A stretch of DNA of 64,000 nt, taken from positions 62,001-126,000 of the forward strand of contig NZ_JASSOT010000048.1 of assembly GCF_030238365.1 (NCBI RefSeq), written 5' to 3'. Each line of letters starts with the position of its first letter. The first letter of the stretch is position 1. The position numbers and the translations under genes are program-made. A model generated the notes under the pieces. It had not been told where the DNA came from. It saw only the letters and a program-made list of their open reading frames with translations, and did no database searches. The DNA comes from Lelliottia wanjuensis (GTDB lineage: Bacteria; Pseudomonadota; Gammaproteobacteria; Enterobacterales; Enterobacteriaceae). Of the stretch, positions 54,531 through 64,000 are shown piece after piece.

Positions 54531-54604
54531 TCGAGCATGTCATGTTACCTCGCGAGCATAAAACGCGTGATATCGCGCATCCGGCACAATAAAGAGAGAT
54601 GACA

Positions 54605-55921
54605 ATGACTTCGTTACGACACACAGCTTTGGGTCTGGCAATCGGTCTGGCTTTTGCGACGAACGCAATGGCTGTCACCACGATTCCGTTCTGGCATTCC
54701 ATGGAAGGGGAGTTGGGCAAAGAGGTTGATTCCCTGGCGCAACGTTTCAACGACACCCACCCGGATTACAAAATTGTGCCGGTGTACAAAGGTAACTACG
54801 AGCAGAGCCTGAGCGCGGGTATCGCGGCGTTCCGTACCGGTAACGCACCGGCGCTGCTGCAGGTGTATGAAGTCGGCACCGCCACCATGATGGCCTCGAA
54901 AGCGATCAAGCCGGTCTACGAAGTGTTTAAAGACGCGGGCATTAACTTCGATGAATCCCAGTTCGTGCCAACGGTGTCCGGTTACTACACCGATTCCAAA
55001 ACCGGGCATCTGCTGTCTCAGCCGTTTAACAGCTCCACCCCGGTGCTGTACTACAACAAAGACGCCTTCAAAAAAGCCGGTTTAAACCCGGATCAGCCGC
55101 CGAAAACCTGGCAGGACCTGGCGGAGTACACCGCCAAACTGAAAGCGGCAGGCATGAAATGTGGCTACGCCAGCGGCTGGCAGGGCTGGATCCAGATCGA
55201 AAACTTCAGCGCCTGGCACGGTCTGCCAGTCGCGACCAAAAACAACGGCTTTGACGGCACCGATGCGGTGCTCGAGTTCAACAAGCCAGAGCAGGTGAAA
55301 CACATCGCCCTGCTGGAAGCGCTGAACAAGAAGGGCGATTTCAGCTACTTCGGGCGTAAAGACGAATCCACCGAGAAGTTCTACAACGGCGACTGCGCCA
55401 TCACCACCGCCTCTTCCGGGTCGCTGGCGGATATCCGTCACTACGCCAAATTCAACTACGGCGTCGGCATGATGCCTTACGACGCCGACGTCAAAGGCGC
55501 GCCGCAGAACGCCATCATCGGCGGGGCAAGCCTGTGGGTGATGCAGGGCAAAGACAATGGCACCTATAAAGGCGTGGCGGAGTTCCTCGACTTCCTCGCG
55601 AAACCTGAAAACGCCGCCGAGTGGCACCAGAAGACCGGCTATCTGCCGATCACTAAAGCCGCTTACGACCTGACGCGCGAGCAAGGCTTCTACGACAAAA
55701 ATCCAGGTGCGGATATCGCCACGCGCCAGATGCTGAACAAGCCGCCGTTACCGTTCACCAAAGGTCTGCGTCTGGGCAACATGCCGCAGATTCGTACCAT
55801 TGTGGATGAAGAGCTGGAAAGCGTCTGGACCGGTAAGAAAACGCCACAGCAGGCGCTGGATTCCGCGGTAGAGCGCGGGAATCAGCTGCTGCGCCGCTTT
55901 GAGCAGTCGACGAAGTCTTAA
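54605..55921 (+). CDS. ugpB: sn-glycerol-3-phosphate-binding periplasmic protein UgpB
   Basis: UgpB binds glycerol-3-phosphate and glycerophosphodiesters for uptake by UgpAEC. The 438-residue protein (same as E. coli) starts at ATG 54605; an ATG six bases earlier is too close to the AAAGAGAG ribosome site. Signal peptide through TNAMA, then [15 protein letters not shown]. It is followed by a BIME of two facing REP units before ugpA, which may favour a higher UgpB level. Confidence 0.96.
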   Translation: MTSLRHTALGLAIGLAFATNAMAVTTIPFWHSMEGELGKEVDSLAQRFNDTHPDYKIVPVYKGNYEQSLSAGIAAFRTGNAPALLQVYEVGTATMMASKAIKPVYEVFKDAGINFDESQFVPTVSGYYTDSKTGHLLSQPFNSSTPVLYYNKDAFKKAGLNPDQPPKTWQDLAEYTAKLKAAGMKCGYASGWQGWIQIENFSAWHGLPVATKNNGFDGTDAVLEFNKPEQVKHIALLEALNKKGDFSYFGRKDESTEKFYNGDCAITTASSGSLADIRHYAKFNYGVGMMPYDADVKGAPQNAIIGGASLWVMQGKDNGTYKGVAEFLDFLAKPENAAEWHQKTGYLPITKAAYDLTREQGFYDKNPGADIATRQMLNKPPLPFTKGLRLGNMPQIRTIVDEELESVWTGKKTPQQALDSAVERGNQLLRRFEQSTKS

Positions 55922-55926
55922 TGCTT

Positions 55927-56012
55927 TTGCCGGATGGCGCTGCGCTTATCCGGCCTACAGAACGCACCATGTCGTCCTTGTAGGCCGGGTAAGGCGCAGC
56001 CGCCACCCGGCG
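55927..56012. repeat. BIME between ugpB and ugpA
   Basis: Two REP palindromes in opposite orientation (55927-55957 GCCGGAT...ATCCGGC; 55982-56011 GCCGGGT...ACCCGGC) inside the operon, a usual site for 3'-end protection of the binding-protein message. Confidence 0.85.
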
Positions 56013-56034
56013 TTTTCTGGAAAAGAGTCCCGCT

Positions 56035-56922
56035 ATGTCATCATCCCGTCCGGTATTCCGTTCGCGCTGGCTGCCCTATTTGCTGGTCGCCCCGCAGCTG
56101 ATTATCACCGTTATCTTTTTCATCTGGCCTGCGGGCGAAGCGCTGTGGTACTCAGTGCAAAGCGTCGATCCGTTCGGGCTCTCCAGCCAGTTTGTCGGCC
56201 TGGACAACTTCACCGCGCTGTTCCACGACAGCTATTATCTCGACTCCTTCTGGACGACGATCAAATTCAGCGCCCTGGTCACCGTCAGCGGCCTCGTGGT
56301 CTCCCTGTTTTTCGCCGCGCTGGTGGATTACGTGGTGCGCGGCAGCCGTCTGTATCAGACCCTGATGCTGCTGCCCTACGCCGTGGCACCCGCCGTCGCC
56401 GCCGTGCTGTGGATCTTCCTCTTTAACCCAGGGCGCGGGCTGATCACCCATTTCCTCGGTGAATTTGGATACGACTGGAACCACGCCCAGAACAGCGGTC
56501 AGGCGATGTTCCTGGTGGTCTTCGCCTCGGTGTGGAAGCAGATCAGCTACAACTTCCTGTTCTTCTTCGCCGCGCTGCAATCCATTCCACGATCGCTGGT
56601 CGAAGCCGCCGCGATTGACGGCGCGGGGCCGATTCGCCGCTTCTTCAAACTGGCGCTGCCGCTGATTGCACCCGTGAGTTTCTTCCTGCTGGTGGTCAAC
56701 CTGGTCTATGCCTTCTTCGACACCTTCCCGGTGATCGACGCCGCCACTGCCGGTGGACCGGTGCAGGCCACCACCACGCTTATCTACAAAATCTATCGCG
56801 AAGGCTTTGCCGGTCTGGATCTCTCAGCCTCAGCCGCGCAGTCCGTGGTGCTGATGGGCCTGGTGATTGTGCTGACGGTGGTTCAGTTCCGCTATGTCGA
56901 AAGTAAGGTGCGTTACCAATGA
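56035..56922 (+). CDS. ugpA: sn-glycerol-3-phosphate permease UgpA
   Basis: UgpA is a membrane subunit of the Ugp transporter. The 295-residue protein has six helices and the EAA coupling loop [23 protein letters not shown]. Length equals the E. coli protein. It overlaps ugpE by 4 bp. The ATG follows GGAAAAGAG. Confidence 0.96.
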   Translation: MSSSRPVFRSRWLPYLLVAPQLIITVIFFIWPAGEALWYSVQSVDPFGLSSQFVGLDNFTALFHDSYYLDSFWTTIKFSALVTVSGLVVSLFFAALVDYVVRGSRLYQTLMLLPYAVAPAVAAVLWIFLFNPGRGLITHFLGEFGYDWNHAQNSGQAMFLVVFASVWKQISYNFLFFFAALQSIPRSLVEAAAIDGAGPIRRFFKLALPLIAPVSFFLLVVNLVYAFFDTFPVIDAATAGGPVQATTTLIYKIYREGFAGLDLSASAAQSVVLMGLVIVLTVVQFRYVESKVRYQ

Positions 56923-57764
56923 TTGAGAACCGTCCGGGGCTGACGATTTTCAGCCACACCATGTTGATTCTCGGGATCATCGTCATCCTCTTCCCGCTGT
57001 ACGTGGCCTTTGTCGCCGCCACGCTGGATACCAAAGCCGTCTTCGACACGCCGATGACGCTGGTTCCCGGCGGCCATCTTTTCGAGAACATGGCGACCAT
57101 CTGGACCCAGGGCGTCGGGGCCAACAGCGCGCCGTTCTGGCTGATGATGCTCAACAGTTTCATCATGGCGTTTGGCATTACCGTCGGCAAAATCGTGGTG
57201 TCGATGCTCTCGGCCTTTGCCATCGTCTGGTTCCGCTTTCCCCTGCGTAACCTCTTCTTCTGGATGATTTTTATCACCCTGATGCTGCCGGTCGAAGTGC
57301 GTATTTTTCCGACCGTGGAAGTGATCGCCAATCTCGGGATGCTCGACAGCTACGCGGGCCTGACGCTGCCGCTGATGGCCTCGGCGACCGCGACTTTCCT
57401 GTTCCGCCAGTTCTTTATGACTCTGCCGGACGAACTGATTGAAGCGGCGCGAATCGACGGTGCCTCGCCGATGCGTTTCTTCCGTGACATCGTTTTGCCG
57501 CTTTCCAAAACCAACCTCGCGGCGCTGTTCGTCATCACCTTCATCTACGGCTGGAACCAGTATCTGTGGCCGCTGCTGATTGTGCAGGACGTCAATCTCG
57601 GTACCGCCGTGGCGGGCATCAAAGGCATGATCGCCACCGGCGAAGGCACCACTCTATGGAACCAGGTGATGGCGGCAATGCTGCTCACGCTGATCCCCCC
57701 GGTCGTTATCGTTTTAGCCATGCAGCGCGCGTTCGTGCGCGGTTTAGTAGACAGTGAGAAATAA
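56919..57764 (+). CDS. ugpE: sn-glycerol-3-phosphate permease UgpE
   Basis: UgpE pairs with UgpA in the membrane. The 281-residue protein has six helices and the coupling loop [23 protein letters not shown]. Same length as in E. coli. It starts within the ugpA stop and its stop is 1 bp before the ugpC start. Confidence 0.96.
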   Translation: MIENRPGLTIFSHTMLILGIIVILFPLYVAFVAATLDTKAVFDTPMTLVPGGHLFENMATIWTQGVGANSAPFWLMMLNSFIMAFGITVGKIVVSMLSAFAIVWFRFPLRNLFFWMIFITLMLPVEVRIFPTVEVIANLGMLDSYAGLTLPLMASATATFLFRQFFMTLPDELIEAARIDGASPMRFFRDIVLPLSKTNLAALFVITFIYGWNQYLWPLLIVQDVNLGTAVAGIKGMIATGEGTTLWNQVMAAMLLTLIPPVVIVLAMQRAFVRGLVDSEK

Positions 57765-57765
57765 G

Positions 57766-58832
<1,067 letters not shown>

Positions 58833-58836
<4 letters not shown>

Positions 58837-59582
58837 GTAACTGGCCATATCCTCACATCGTCGCCCACCGTGGCGGCGGGAAACGAGCACCGGAAAACAC
58901 CCTGGCAGCGATTGATAAGGGCGCGTATTACGGTCATCAGATGATCGAGTTCGACGCCAAGCTATCGAAAGATGGCGAAATTTTCCTGCTGCACGACGAT
59001 AATCTCGAGCGCACCAGCAACGGCTGGGGCGTGGCGGGCGATCTGCCGTGGCGCGATCTGCTGAAAGTGGACGCCGGAAGCTGGTTCAGCGGCGAGTTCA
59101 AAGGCGAACCGCTGCCGTTGCTCGCGGAAGTGGCGGATCGCTGTCGTCAGCACGGGATGATGGCCAATATCGAAATCAAACCGACCACCGGCACCGGGCC
59201 GCTCACGGGCAAAGTGATTGCCCTGGCCGCGCGCGAAATGTGGGAAGGGATGACCGCGCCGCTGCTGTCGTCGTTTGAAATCGACGCTCTGGAAGCGGCA
59301 CAAGCCGCCGCGCCGGAACTGCCGCGCGGATTACTGCTGGATGAATGGCGTGACGACTGGCACGAGCTGACCACCCACTTAGAGTGCGTGTCGATCCACC
59401 TGAATCACCGTCTGCTGGATGAGGCGCGCGTGAAGATGCTCAAAGACGCCGGACTGCACATCCTGGTCTATACGGTGAACACACCCCAGCGAGCGGCAGA
59501 GTTGCTGCGCTGGGGCGTGGACTGCATCTGCACCGATGCGATCGACGTGATTGGCCCGAACTTTAATTCTGCGGATTATTGA
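58833..59582 (+). CDS. ugpQ: Glycerophosphodiester phosphodiesterase UgpQ
   Basis: UgpQ is the cytosolic enzyme that hydrolyses imported glycerophosphodiesters to glycerol-3-phosphate and an alcohol. The 249-residue TIM-barrel protein has the GDPD motifs [13 protein letters not shown] and [10 protein letters not shown]...LLHDD. It is joined to ugpC by a 4-bp overlap. Its last 20 bp overlap the convergent yhhA. Confidence 0.95.
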
Positions 59583-59940
59583 GCATATCGCCGTTCGAGC
59601 GCGGCGGCAGCATATGCTGCTGCTGACCGTCGCTCGTCCCGCCGCTTAACATCCCACCGTTGGTATTCGGCAACGGCTGCACGCGCGGCTGGCCCTGCTG
59701 AATCATCTGCGTATTGTTATTCATCTGATTTTGCAGGCTCTGCTGCTGAAGCTGAGTCTGGGTCTTCAGCTGCTGATTTAACATTCCTTTTTGCTGCTGC
59801 TGTTGGCCCAACATCTGGGTCTGCATCCGCTGCTGGCTCGGGATCTCATACCCCGGCTGGTTCGGGTTGTTCATGGTATTGAGTGGCTGTGCGAGCACGG
59901 CGAACGGAAGCAGTGCCGTTAAGATCAAGTAACGTTTCAT
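59563..59940 (-). CDS. yhhA: DUF2756 secreted Q/N-rich protein YhhA
   Basis: A 125-residue secreted protein: signal peptide [19 protein letters not shown], then a strikingly Gln/Asn/Met-rich chain ([20 protein letters not shown]) with little predicted fold. Matches E. coli YhhA (DUF2756), which is longer. Start ATG 59940 is 8 bp after AGGAGG; another ATG at 59946 is too close to it. Function unknown. Converges with ugpQ with a 20-bp overlap. Confidence 0.88.
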   Translation of the reverse strand: MKRYLILTALLPFAVLAQPLNTMNNPNQPGYEIPSQQRMQTQMLGQQQQQKGMLNQQLKTQTQLQQQSLQNQMNNNTQMIQQGQPRVQPLPNTNGGMLSGGTSDGQQQHMLPPRSNGDMLNNPQN

Positions 59941-60062
59941 TCTCATCTCCTCCTTCTGAGGCTTCTCTTAAGTTTACCCCGAATCCGCCACTACGATGAT
60001 TTTTTAGGAGTTGTGAACCAGGCTTAAACGGGAATCTGGATCCCTTCACCTGGAGAACAACA

Positions 60063-61808
60063 ATGATAAGACCAACGTTTTTGCGCTGGGTAGCGATCGC
60101 TGCGCTGATGGCGGGCGGGACATTCACCGTGGCGGCGAACCCGCCTGCCGCACCGCCGGTCTCCTACGGCGTGGAAGAAGATGTGTTTCATCCCGTGCGC
60201 GCGAAGCAGGGGATGGTGGCGTCGGTGGACGCGATGGCCACGCAGGTCGGCGTGGATATTCTCAAACAGGGCGGTAACGCGGTCGATGCGGCGGTCGCGG
60301 TGGGGTATGCGCTGGCGGTGACCCATCCGCAGGCGGGGAATCTCGGTGGCGGGGGCTTTATGCTGCTGCGCACCAAAGACGGCAATACCACGGCTATCGA
60401 CTTCCGCGAAATGGCGCCGAATCAGGCGTCGCGGGATATGTTCCTCGACGAGCAGGGCAATCCGGACAGTAAAAAATCCCTGACGTCGCATCTGGCGAGC
60501 GGCACGCCGGGAACGGTCGCTGGCTTCTCGCTGGCGCTGGAAAAATACGGCACGTTGCCGCTGAACAAAGTGGTTCAACCCGCCATCAAACTGGCGCGCG
60601 ACGGGTTTGTGGTCAATGACGCCCTGGCGGACGATCTCAAAACCTACGGCAGCGAAGTGATCCCGAATCACGAAAACAGCAAAGCCATCTTCTGGAAAGA
60701 CGGCGAGCCGCTGAAGAAGGGCGATAAACTGGTGCAGGCCAACCTCGCCAAAAGCCTGGAGCTGATCGCCGAAAACGGCCCGGACGCGTTCTACAAAGGG
60801 GCGATTGCCGATCAGATTGCCGACGAGATGCAGAAGAACGGCGGGCTTATCACCAAAGCGGATCTGGCGGAGTACAAAGCGGTGGAGCGCACGCCAATCA
60901 GCGGGGAGTATCGCGGGTATCAGGTGTTCTCCATGCCTCCGCCGTCCTCCGGCGGAATTCACATCGTGCAGATCCTCAATATTCTTGAAAACTTCGATAT
61001 GCACAAATTTGGCTTCGGTAGCGCCGATGCGATGCAGGTGATGGCCGAGGCGGAAAAATTTGCCTACGCCGACCGCTCGGAATACCTCGGCGATCCGGAT
61101 TTTGTCAAAGTACCGTGGCAGGCGCTGACCAACAAAGCCTACGCCAAATCGCTGGCGGATCAGATTGATATCAACAAAGCCAAGCCGTCCAGCCAGATCC
61201 GCCCCGGCAAACTGGCACCGTATGAGAGCAACCAGACCACCCACTTCTCGGTGGTGGATAAAGACGGCAACGCGGTGGCGGTGACGTATACCCTTAACAC
61301 GGTGTTTGGCACCGGGATTGTGGCGGGCAACAGCGGCATTCTGCTCAATAACGAGATGGATGATTTCTCCGCCAAACCGGGCGTGCCGAACGTCTACGGG
61401 CTGGTGGGCGGCGATGCGAATGCCGTCGGGCCGAAGAAGCGTCCGCTGTCGTCCATGTCACCGACCATTGTGGTGAAAGACGGTAAAACCTGGCTGGTAA
61501 CGGGCAGTCCTGGCGGGAGCCGCATTATCACCACGGTACTGCAGATGGTGGTCAACAGCATTGATTTCGGCATGAACGTGGCCGAAGCGACCAACGCACC
61601 GCGTTTCCACCATCAGTGGCTGCCGGACGAACTGCGGGTAGAGAAGGGCTTTAGCCCGGACACCATCAAGTTGCTGGAGCAGCGCGGGCAGAAAGTGGTG
61701 GTGAAAGAGGCGATGGGCAGTACGCAGAGTATTGTGGTCGCGCCCGACGGTACGCTTTCCGGGGCATCAGATCCGCGGTCGGTGGATGATTTGACAGCGG
61801 GGTATTAG
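60063..61808 (+). CDS. ggt: Gamma-glutamyltranspeptidase
   Basis: Ggt is a periplasmic enzyme that hydrolyses or transfers the gamma-glutamyl group of glutathione. The 581-residue precursor has a signal peptide (to about residue 25) and self-cleaves before Thr392 (SNQ-TTHFS) to give large and small subunits; the new N-terminal Thr is the nucleophile. The small-subunit motif SSMSPTIV and GSPGGSRIITTV (oxyanion site) are intact. Length is close to E. coli (580). Confidence 0.96.
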   Translation: MIRPTFLRWVAIAALMAGGTFTVAANPPAAPPVSYGVEEDVFHPVRAKQGMVASVDAMATQVGVDILKQGGNAVDAAVAVGYALAVTHPQAGNLGGGGFMLLRTKDGNTTAIDFREMAPNQASRDMFLDEQGNPDSKKSLTSHLASGTPGTVAGFSLALEKYGTLPLNKVVQPAIKLARDGFVVNDALADDLKTYGSEVIPNHENSKAIFWKDGEPLKKGDKLVQANLAKSLELIAENGPDAFYKGAIADQIADEMQKNGGLITKADLAEYKAVERTPISGEYRGYQVFSMPPPSSGGIHIVQILNILENFDMHKFGFGSADAMQVMAEAEKFAYADRSEYLGDPDFVKVPWQALTNKAYAKSLADQIDINKAKPSSQIRPGKLAPYESNQTTHFSVVDKDGNAVAVTYTLNTVFGTGIVAGNSGILLNNEMDDFSAKPGVPNVYGLVGGDANAVGPKKRPLSSMSPTIVVKDGKTWLVTGSPGGSRIITTVLQMVVNSIDFGMNVAEATNAPRFHHQWLPDELRVEKGFSPDTIKLLEQRGQKVVVKEAMGSTQSIVVAPDGTLSGASDPRSVDDLTAGY

Positions 61809-61811
61809 TGA

Positions 61812-61930
61812 TTTGTTGCCGGGTGGCGGCTTCGCCCCTCACCCTAACCCTCTCCCCATAGGGGAGAGGGGACCGCACGGAGCCGTCTTTTCCCCCTCGC
61901 CCCTTTGGGGAGAGGGCCGGGGTGAGGGGG
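61812..61930. repeat. Nested inverted repeats between ggt and yhhY
   Basis: CCCCTCACCC (61835-61844) pairs with GGGTGAGGGG (61920-61929); inside it CCCTCTCCCC (61848-61857) can pair with GGGGAGAGGG at 61860-61869 or 61907-61916. A REP-like GCCGGGTGGCGG is at 61819-61830. Two alternative folds are possible. Confidence 0.8.
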
Positions 61931-62419
61931 CTATTTCACCCGCGCCATATAATACGCATCCACATACTCGCCGTTGCGCAGGGCATATTTCTTCCCGGTC
62001 CCTTCGATTTCAAAACCAAACTTGCGATATACCGCGACCGCCGGTTCGTTGTCGACAAACACCGTCAGCTCAATACGATCGACGCGCAGCCAGTTGTCGC
62101 ACATATCAATCATGGTGCGGATCAGCGCGCTGGCGACGCCGCGGTTGTGCCACTGGGCACCGACGCAGATACCAAAATCCGCCACGTGGCTGCGGCGCGG
62201 GCGCTGCGTCACTTCAATGCTCAGATGGCCGACCACGATACCGTCAATGCAGGCGACAAGCTGTTTCACGCCAATACGCTCCGCTAGCCGGTTATGCCAC
62301 ATCTCTTCGGAAGGATGAGGAACCTGTAGCGTGTTGTGATACACCTCCGGCTGCGCGTGGATCTGACGAATCGCGTCGTAATCTTTCGGTTCAGCGTGGC
62401 GTATCACTATCTCACTCAT
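61931..62419 (-). CDS. yhhY: GNAT N-acetyltransferase YhhY (AaaT)
   Basis: A 162-residue GNAT acetyltransferase matching E. coli YhhY, which acetylates certain L-amino acids such as phenylalanine and methionine. The CoA-binding loop is WHNRGVASALIRTM; the C-terminal FGFEIEGTGKKYALRNGEYVDAYYMARVK is nearly invariant. Divergent from ryhB, as in E. coli. Confidence 0.94.
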   Translation of the reverse strand: MSEIVIRHAEPKDYDAIRQIHAQPEVYHNTLQVPHPSEEMWHNRLAERIGVKQLVACIDGIVVGHLSIEVTQRPRRSHVADFGICVGAQWHNRGVASALIRTMIDMCDNWLRVDRIELTVFVDNEPAVAVYRKFGFEIEGTGKKYALRNGEYVDAYYMARVK

Positions 62420-62501
62420 TCCTTCATCCTCGTTAGGTTAATGTCCTCTTTAACATCATGGAGTTTGAAAGGTGAGTCAACTCACTTTTTTGCAAAAAAC
62501 A

Positions 62502-62537
62502 TTGGACAAGTGCGAATGAGAATGATTATTATTGTCT
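62502..62537 (+). promoter_or_regulatory. ryhB promoter with Fur box
   Basis: TTGGAC at 62502-62507 (-35) and TATTAT around 62527-62532 (-10) flank a Fur box (core GAATGAGAATGATTATTATT, 62514-62533). Fur with iron should repress RyhB; the arrangement matches E. coli. Confidence 0.88.
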
Positions 62538-62538
62538 C

Positions 62539-62632
62539 GCGTTCAGGAAGACCTCTACGGAAACCTGAAAGCACGACATTGCTCACATTGCTTCCAGTAT
62601 TACTTTAGCCAGCTTCTAGCTGGCTTTTTTTT
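62539..62632 (+). ncRNA. ryhB: Small regulatory RNA RyhB
   Basis: RyhB is the iron-sparing sRNA that, with Hfq, base-pairs with mRNAs of iron-using proteins (sodB, sdh, fum). The conserved core AAAGCACGACATTGCTCACA and the following TTGCTTCCAGTATTACT are identical or almost identical to E. coli RyhB; the 5' stem-loop differs. A terminator AGCCAGC/GCTGGCT plus eight T residues ends it at about 62632. Position between yhhY and yhhX is as in E. coli. Length is about 94 nt. Confidence 0.96.
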
Positions 62633-62670
62633 ATCCTGTTTCAGCCTGGCTTACTTGCCATTTTGCCCCC

Positions 62671-62775
62671 GGGAAGTGCTCGCAATCCTCACGTACATTA
62701 AGTACGCTCCGGTTGCTGCGCGCTTGCCGTGCGCAAACTGGCTGCGCCGCCGACGGCTGTTGCGCGAGCATTTGT
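62671..62775. repeat. Structured repeat downstream of ryhB
   Basis: A GC-rich stretch with end repeats TGCTCGC (62678-62684) and GCGAGCA (62764-62770), an inner palindrome around GTACATTAAGTAC (62693-62705) and TTGCCGTGCGCAA-like pairs. It has no coding frame of note and resembles a dispersed enterobacterial intergenic repeat, though I cannot name it. Confidence 0.5.
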
Positions 62776-62834
62776 TGGGGCGATGAGAAAACTTGCGCTA
62801 TGGTAGTCCCAGCAACCTTAACAAGGACTGAGCC

Positions 62835-63872
62835 ATGACATTACATTGCGCATTTATTGGATTTGGTAAAAGCACCACCCGCTATCACCTTCCGTATGTT
62901 CTCAACCGTAAAGACAGCTGGCATGTGGCGCACATCTTCCGCCGCCATGCGAAGCCGGAAGAGCAGTCCCCGCAGTATTCCCATATTCATTTCACCAGCG
63001 ATCTTGATGAGGTCTTAAACGATCCTCAGGTCAAACTGGTGATCGTCTGTACCCACGCCGACAGCCACTTTGAGTACGCGAAACGCGCGCTGGAAGCGGG
63101 TAAAAACGTGCTGGTGGAAAAACCCTTCACCCCGACCATGGCGGAAGCGAAAGAACTGTTCGCGCTGGCAAAAAGCAAAGGGCTGACCGTCACGCCGTAC
63201 CAGAACCGTCGCTTTGATACCTGCTTCCTGCTGGCGAAACAGGCCATTGAGAGCGGCAAGCTGGGGGATATCGTCGAGATCGAAAGCCATTTCGACATGT
63301 ATCGTCCGGTAGCGGAAACCAAAGCCGGTCTGCCGCAGGACGGCGCGTTTTACGGCCTGGGCGTGCACACCATGGACCAGATCATCTCCCTGTTTGGCCG
63401 CCCGGATCACGTCGCCTACGACATCCGCAGCCTGCGCAACAAAGCCAACCCGGACGACACCTTTGAAGCCCAACTGTTCTACGGCGACCTGAAGGCGATC
63501 GTCAAAACCAGCCATCTGGTGAAAACCGACTACCCGAAATTTATCGTTCACGGCACCCGCGGCTCGTTTATCAAATACGGTATCGACCAGCAGGAGACCA
63601 GCCTGAAAGCCAATATCATGCCGGGCGAACCGGGCTTTGCGGCGGATGCATCGGTAGGCCAGCTGGAGTACGTTAATCGCGACGGCGTGACGGTGAAAGA
63701 GGCGCTTACACCGGAAACTGGCGACTATGGCCGCGTCTACGATGCCCTGTTTGCGACAATCACGACCGGCGCGCCGAATTACGTCAAGGAATCTGAAGTT
63801 CTGACCAATCTGGAGATCCTCGAACGCGGGTTCGAGCAGGCAACTCCCGCCACGATTACCCTCGCGAAGTAA
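62835..63872 (+). CDS. yhhX: Gfo/Idh/MocA-family oxidoreductase YhhX
   Basis: A 345-residue NAD(P)-dependent oxidoreductase: Rossmann domain (CAFIGFGKSTTRYHLPYVL) with EKPFTPTMAEAKEL, then the C-terminal substrate domain (GLGVHTMDQIISLFG). Same length as E. coli YhhX; substrate not known. Start ATG 62835 follows AAGGACTGA. A hairpin terminator follows the stop. Confidence 0.94.
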   Translation: MTLHCAFIGFGKSTTRYHLPYVLNRKDSWHVAHIFRRHAKPEEQSPQYSHIHFTSDLDEVLNDPQVKLVIVCTHADSHFEYAKRALEAGKNVLVEKPFTPTMAEAKELFALAKSKGLTVTPYQNRRFDTCFLLAKQAIESGKLGDIVEIESHFDMYRPVAETKAGLPQDGAFYGLGVHTMDQIISLFGRPDHVAYDIRSLRNKANPDDTFEAQLFYGDLKAIVKTSHLVKTDYPKFIVHGTRGSFIKYGIDQQETSLKANIMPGEPGFAADASVGQLEYVNRDGVTVKEALTPETGDYGRVYDALFATITTGAPNYVKESEVLTNLEILERGFEQATPATITLAK

Positions 63873-63880
63873 GCCCAATC

Positions 63881-63921
63881 GACTCCTCTGTGCTTGTTCA
63901 TAATTTTTGAACAGAGGAGTC
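63881..63921 (+). terminator. yhhX terminator
   Basis: A perfect 11-bp stem GACTCCTCTGT/ACAGAGGAGTC (loop 19 bases) begins 8 bp after the yhhX stop and is followed by AATTTT. Confidence 0.7.
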
Positions 63922-63995
63922 AATTTTCACCCTCTATGATCCCAGGCGGTTTGCGTCCACACTTACTCCATCGAAACGAACTGGGGTGAAAAACA

Positions 63996-64000
63996 ATGAT
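63996..64000 (+). CDS. yhhW: Probable start of yhhW (pirin-like), truncated by window edge
   Basis: ATG at 63996 follows GGGGTGA at a normal distance; the first codons read M-I as in E. coli YhhW, the next gene there. Only five bases are in the window, so this is inferred from synteny. Confidence 0.35.

Overview
The window is a chromosomal segment of a gram-negative enteric bacterium, most likely the Enterobacter/Lelliottia/Leclercia group. The evidence is a long run of genes in Escherichia coli order (yhhT-yhhS-dcrB-yhhQ-tusA-zntA-yhhN-yhhM-yhhL-rsmD-ftsYEX-rpoH ... livJ-panM-livKHMGF ... ugpBAECQ-yhhA-ggt-yhhY-ryhB-yhhX), proteins nearly identical in length to the E. coli ones, moderately high G+C, and many REP/BIME palindromes between genes. 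No tRNA, rRNA, CRISPR array or transposase gene was seen.

Region 1-8 kb is accessory: the end of one plus-strand fimbrial gene facing two minus-strand pilin genes, a large mechanosensitive channel with a DUF3772-type periplasmic domain, an orphan TerC-family membrane protein, a HAD phosphatase, an NlpC/P60 hydrolase and a short-chain dehydrogenase. Region 8.4-15.9 kb is the complete arnBCADTEF operon, which makes and attaches 4-amino-4-deoxy-L-arabinose to lipid A (polymyxin resistance); a PmrA-like box lies upstream. Region 15.8-31.5 kb, on the minus strand, is a complete aryl polyene (APE) cluster: about 18 tightly overlapping genes encoding a type II polyketide/fatty-acid-like machinery, membrane and lipid-transfer proteins, plus acpT, the phosphopantetheinyl transferase that should activate the two carrier proteins. 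acpT and arnF converge and overlap by 53 bp, so two envelope-modifying systems sit side by side where E. coli K-12 has yhhT next to acpT.

Region 31.8-45 kb is housekeeping: zinc/cadmium/lead export (zntA with an intact ZntR operator), sulfur relay (tusA), queuosine precursor uptake (yhhQ), rRNA methylation (rsmD), SRP receptor (ftsY), division ABC complex (ftsEX) and the heat-shock sigma factor (rpoH, with its sigma-E promoter and DnaA boxes). Region 45-54 kb carries a PuuE/GabT-like aminotransferase and the branched-chain amino acid transport genes livJ, livKHMGF and panM. Region 54-60 kb holds the phosphate-starvation ugpBAECQ operon behind four 11-bp-phased PhoB half-sites. Region 60-64 kb has ggt, yhhY, the Fur-regulated small RNA ryhB, yhhX, and the first bases of a probable yhhW.

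The least expected structure is a roughly 604-bp gene-free element between livJ and panM (47776-48379), bounded by 40-bp imperfect terminal inverted repeats and packed with nested inverted repeats, as if the whole unit could fold back on itself. It does not look like a known REP/BIME or ERIC unit and is the best candidate for something undescribed. A 106-bp tandem BIME array after rpoH and a structured repeat after ryhB are secondary points of interest.
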